From positions 868,001-932,000 of the forward strand of contig NZ_CP012160.1 in the NCBI RefSeq assembly GCF_001187845.1: a DNA stretch of 64,000 bases, read 5' to 3'. Both the position numbers and the translations under genes were made by a program. A model generated the notes under the pieces. The model was not told where the DNA came from, searched no databases, and saw only the letters and a program-made list of their open reading frames with translations. The stretch is from Octadecabacter temperatus (GTDB lineage Bacteria > Pseudomonadota > Alphaproteobacteria > Rhodobacterales > Rhodobacteraceae). Below are positions 61,549 through 64,000 of the stretch, piece after piece. Position 1 is the first letter of the stretch. Every line of letters starts with the position of its first letter.

Positions 61549-62898
61549 ATGTCCACTCAGATGTCATATCGCACCCATACGGGCCGTTTGCTCAAACTTG
61601 GTTTGCCGCTTGTCGGGGCCAATGTTGCAGGCTTTTCGATCCACATGACGGACACGATCATGCTGGGGTGGTATTCGGTGACCTCACTGGCGGCGGCGAC
61701 GGTTGCCACGGGGCTGTGGTTTATCACGTTTATTGTTGGCGCTGGCTTTGGGCGTGCCGTCACGCCGATGGTCGCCGAAGCGGTTGAGATGGGCGATGAG
61801 GTCCGCGCGCGCCGTGTGACGCGCATGGCACTGTGGTTGTCGGCGATCTATGCGGCGTTGTTGATTGTTCCGTTCATGTACGGCGAACAGGTTTTGCTAA
61901 TGATGGGACAAGAGCCTGCGGTGGCGGCGCAGGGTGGTTTGTATCTGCGGATTGCTGTGCTGGGGATGTTTCCGGCGATGGGCGCGCAGGTTATGCGATC
62001 CTACCTTGGCGCGTTAGAGCTCACTGCGGTCCAGCTGTGGATCACGCTTGTGGCGTTGGCGGCGAATGCGCTGGTGAACTATGCGCTGATTTTCGGCAAC
62101 TTTGGTGCGCCGGAGTTGGGGATTGAAGGCGCAGCAATTGCGTCTGTCGTGATCCAAATATTACAAATGGTTGCGCTGATGGCCTATGTGCAACGCAAAA
62201 AGCCCGAAGCCGAATTGTTCCGCCGCATCTGGAAAAGCGACAATGAGGCGATGGCACAGGTGTTTCGACTTGGGATGCCGATTGGCCTTACGTCTTTTGC
62301 CGAGGGTGCGTTATTTACAGGGGCGTCCGTAATGATGGGCTGGATTGGCGAGATTGAGCTTGCGGCCCACGGGATCGCGCTACAGCTGACCGCGTTTATG
62401 TTCATGTTTCATGTTGGAATGTCCGAGGCTGCAACGATCCGCGCGAGCCGACATTTCGGTGCGCGAGATGAGGCAGAGCTTCGGCGTGGTGCGATTGCGG
62501 CATACTTTGTCTCGCTGAGTTTCGGTGCGATTGTTGTCGTGCTTTATCTCGCGATACCTGCGTTTTTTGTCGGGTTGTTCCTCGACCCATCTGACCCGGC
62601 GCGGGATGCTGTTTTGGCGCTTGGGGTCGTGTTGGTTTTGTTGTCTGCGCTGTTCCAATTTGTGGATGCCGCGCAAATCGTGGCCCTTTCGGTTTTGCGC
62701 GGCGTGCAGGATACCCGTGTTCCAATGTGGTTGGCGATTGTCAGCTATTGGATAATTGGTATTCCGGCGAGCTATGTCATGGCGTTCGTATTGGGATGGG
62801 GTCCTATCGGTCTTTGGCTTGGATTGACCGTCGGGTTGGGCGTTGCTGCAGTGCTGCTGAGCCAGCGGTTTTGGGCGCGCTCAGTTCATATCGGATAG
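61549..62898 (+). CDS. MATE-family multidrug efflux transporter
   Basis: The 449-residue protein has twelve hydrophobic segments in the two-lobe MATE arrangement: LLKLGLPLVGANVAGFSIHMTDTIMLGWYSVTSLAAATVATG, TALVNYALIFGNFGAPELGIEGAAIASVV, RLGMPIGLTSFAEGALFTGASVMMGWIGEIELAAHGIALQLTAFMFM and VSYWIIGIPASYVMAFVLGWGPIGLW. It exports cationic drugs or dyes with a sodium or proton gradient. Start 61549 or the ATG at 61561 (MSYRTHTGRLL) is equally possible. Single gene, divergent from DUF2461; a repeat element follows its stop. Confidence 0.93.
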   Translation: MSTQMSYRTHTGRLLKLGLPLVGANVAGFSIHMTDTIMLGWYSVTSLAAATVATGLWFITFIVGAGFGRAVTPMVAEAVEMGDEVRARRVTRMALWLSAIYAALLIVPFMYGEQVLLMMGQEPAVAAQGGLYLRIAVLGMFPAMGAQVMRSYLGALELTAVQLWITLVALAANALVNYALIFGNFGAPELGIEGAAIASVVIQILQMVALMAYVQRKKPEAELFRRIWKSDNEAMAQVFRLGMPIGLTSFAEGALFTGASVMMGWIGEIELAAHGIALQLTAFMFMFHVGMSEAATIRASRHFGARDEAELRRGAIAAYFVSLSFGAIVVVLYLAIPAFFVGLFLDPSDPARDAVLALGVVLVLLSALFQFVDAAQIVALSVLRGVQDTRVPMWLAIVSYWIIGIPASYVMAFVLGWGPIGLWLGLTVGLGVAAVLLSQRFWARSVHIG

Positions 62899-62900
62899 AT

Positions 62901-62942
62901 GCGCTTGCAGCGGGCGGGTCGCCAATTTTCAAGAAAATTGGC
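62901..62942 (+). repeat. Dispersed GCGCTTGCAGCGG element with hairpin, copy 2
   Basis: GCGCTTGCAGCGGGCGGGTC (62901-62920) is followed by the inverted repeat GCCAATTTTC-AA-GAAAATTGGC (62921-62942). The arm bases differ from copy 1, but both arms change together, so the stem is conserved. It begins two bases after the MATE stop. Confidence 0.8.
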
Positions 62943-63013
62943 TAAGAAAGAGGGGCGTCCTTTGATGCGCCATTGGTTCAAGCACAATGGACGCGCCCCC
63001 AATCGCGGTGCGA

Positions 63014-63053
63014 TTTCCCCCGGGATATTTATGAAACAAAAGCAGAGCGAAGA
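63014..63053 (+). repeat. Dispersed intergenic motif, copy C
   Basis: TTTCCCCCGGGATATTTATG begins at 63014 and continues AAACAAAAGCAGAGCGAAG. The GATATTT core and the GAAACAAAAG tail match copies at 16541 and 19864. It overlaps the region just before the convergent gene at 63058. Confidence 0.5.
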
Positions 63054-63057
63054 TGCG

Positions 63058-63474
63058 TTATTCGGCGGCGTCTTGGGCTTTCATCAAACGGTCTGCTTTT
63101 TTGCGCACGAGGATTGAGCGTAGGTCGTGCATGGCGAGCAACAAGTCATCTGTGATGCCTTCGAGCTGCTCGTCGCTCGCTTTGGATTGCACCCATTGCG
63201 TCGTGATATTGAGGTAATCCACAGCGCGGTGAATGTCGTCGATATCGCGCTGGGCGAGGAGGGCCATGCGTTCGGCCATCCAGTTTTCGATCTGAGCGAT
63301 GTCAGTTTCTGAAAGTGTGCGATCGCCCTGTGGTTTTACTTCGCCGTTTTTGATGTTGATGACGGCAATTTGGTCCATCTCAATACGGCGTTGGCGGTTT
63401 TCGGTGTCGACACGGAACACAGCTGCGCCGTTCTCGCGGACGCGGAAATAGTAGTCTGGAAGATCTGCGCCCAT
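63058..63474 (-). CDS. Conserved-looking unknown protein
   Basis: The 138-residue soluble protein begins MGADLPDYYFRVRENGAAVFRVDTENRQRRIEMDQIAVINIKNGEVKPQ, a beta-rich segment, and then becomes helical (DIAQIENWMAERMALLAQRDIDDIHRAVDYLNITTQWVQSKA ... LLLAMHDLRSILVRKKADRLMKAQ). I recognise no domain by name, although similar proteins appear to be common in Rhodobacteraceae. No signal peptide or membrane segment is visible. It lies 53 bases downstream of the partial aminotransferase gene on the same strand and may follow it in one transcript. Confidence 0.78.
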   Translation of the reverse strand: MGADLPDYYFRVRENGAAVFRVDTENRQRRIEMDQIAVINIKNGEVKPQGDRTLSETDIAQIENWMAERMALLAQRDIDDIHRAVDYLNITTQWVQSKASDEQLEGITDDLLLAMHDLRSILVRKKADRLMKAQDAAE

Positions 63475-63527
63475 AGCGTCACCTGTAACGTTTCTGAACG
63501 CAGTCTAGCAGCGCTTCAAGGATGGGG

Positions 63528-64000
<473 letters not shown>

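Overview
The window is ordinary, densely coded chromosome from an alphaproteobacterium, almost certainly a marine Rhodobacteraceae (Roseobacter group). The evidence is the gene order nrdR-ribD and ribE-ribBX-ribH-nusB, the glyQ-DUF-glyS cluster, a tRNA-His without the usual extra 5' G, a GTTC-N7-GTTC LexA box, a SAM-II riboswitch before metZ, and short intergenic repeats of a kind I associate with this family. I see no phage, transposase, integrase, CRISPR array, rRNA or replication origin. After trimming starts, no gap between genes exceeds about 280 bases.

Layout. 1-940: the tail of an AbgB-like amidohydrolase and a small exported protein. 1071-2614: nrdR-ribD. 2619-7337 (minus): a capsule cluster, kpsS, an outer-membrane export lipoprotein and kpsC, without its ABC transporter. 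7403-11037: a riboflavin operon with two unknown genes inside it, ending in nusB and followed by a structured RNA candidate. 11279-13646: an ArsR/SRPBCC pair with twin operators, SOS-type mmcB, an EamA transporter and a DUF6324 protein, then tRNA-His. 14024-17912: rluD, a tautomerase-like gene, rpoH, an oxidoreductase and a DUF4389 protein. 17992-24896: pepF, a hydrolase, an SCP2 protein, a TPR protein, a SUV3-like helicase and an S4 protein. 24973-28848: fdxA, carD, purD and xseA. 28890-35933: a secreted protein, alkB, ftsY with two secreted paralogues, an EamA transporter, ispZ and PilZ. 36059-42787: SAM-II-controlled metZ, folE2, rpiB, trkH and a ThDP enzyme. 42790-51104: a degenerate secreted protease, glyQ-DUF-glyS and a PPDK-like protein. 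51294-56854: a cell wall hydrolase, folB-folP-glmM, a transporter and a membrane protein. 56953-64000: marR, ilvC, two Lrp/AsnC regulators, an aminotransferase, DUF2461, MATE, an unknown gene and the tail of an aspartate-type aminotransferase.

How it fits together. Most of the window is housekeeping: riboflavin, folate, methionine, branched-chain amino acid, purine and peptidoglycan-precursor synthesis, glycyl-tRNA charging, protein targeting and heat shock. Many genes are translationally coupled through ATGA, TTGA or TAATG overlaps. The less ordinary content lies in enzymes that have lost active-site residues but kept their fold (the RibBX C-terminal domain, a protease-like protein lacking its triad, a PPDK-like protein with a degraded ATP site), in unexplained fusions and paralogues (the FolB C-terminal half, the two proteins after ftsY), and in several sharply defined regulatory sites. 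I found no clearly new multi-gene system. The best candidates for undescribed function are the PPDK-like protein, the ftsY-linked secreted pair, and the SAM-II leader with its apparent attenuator.
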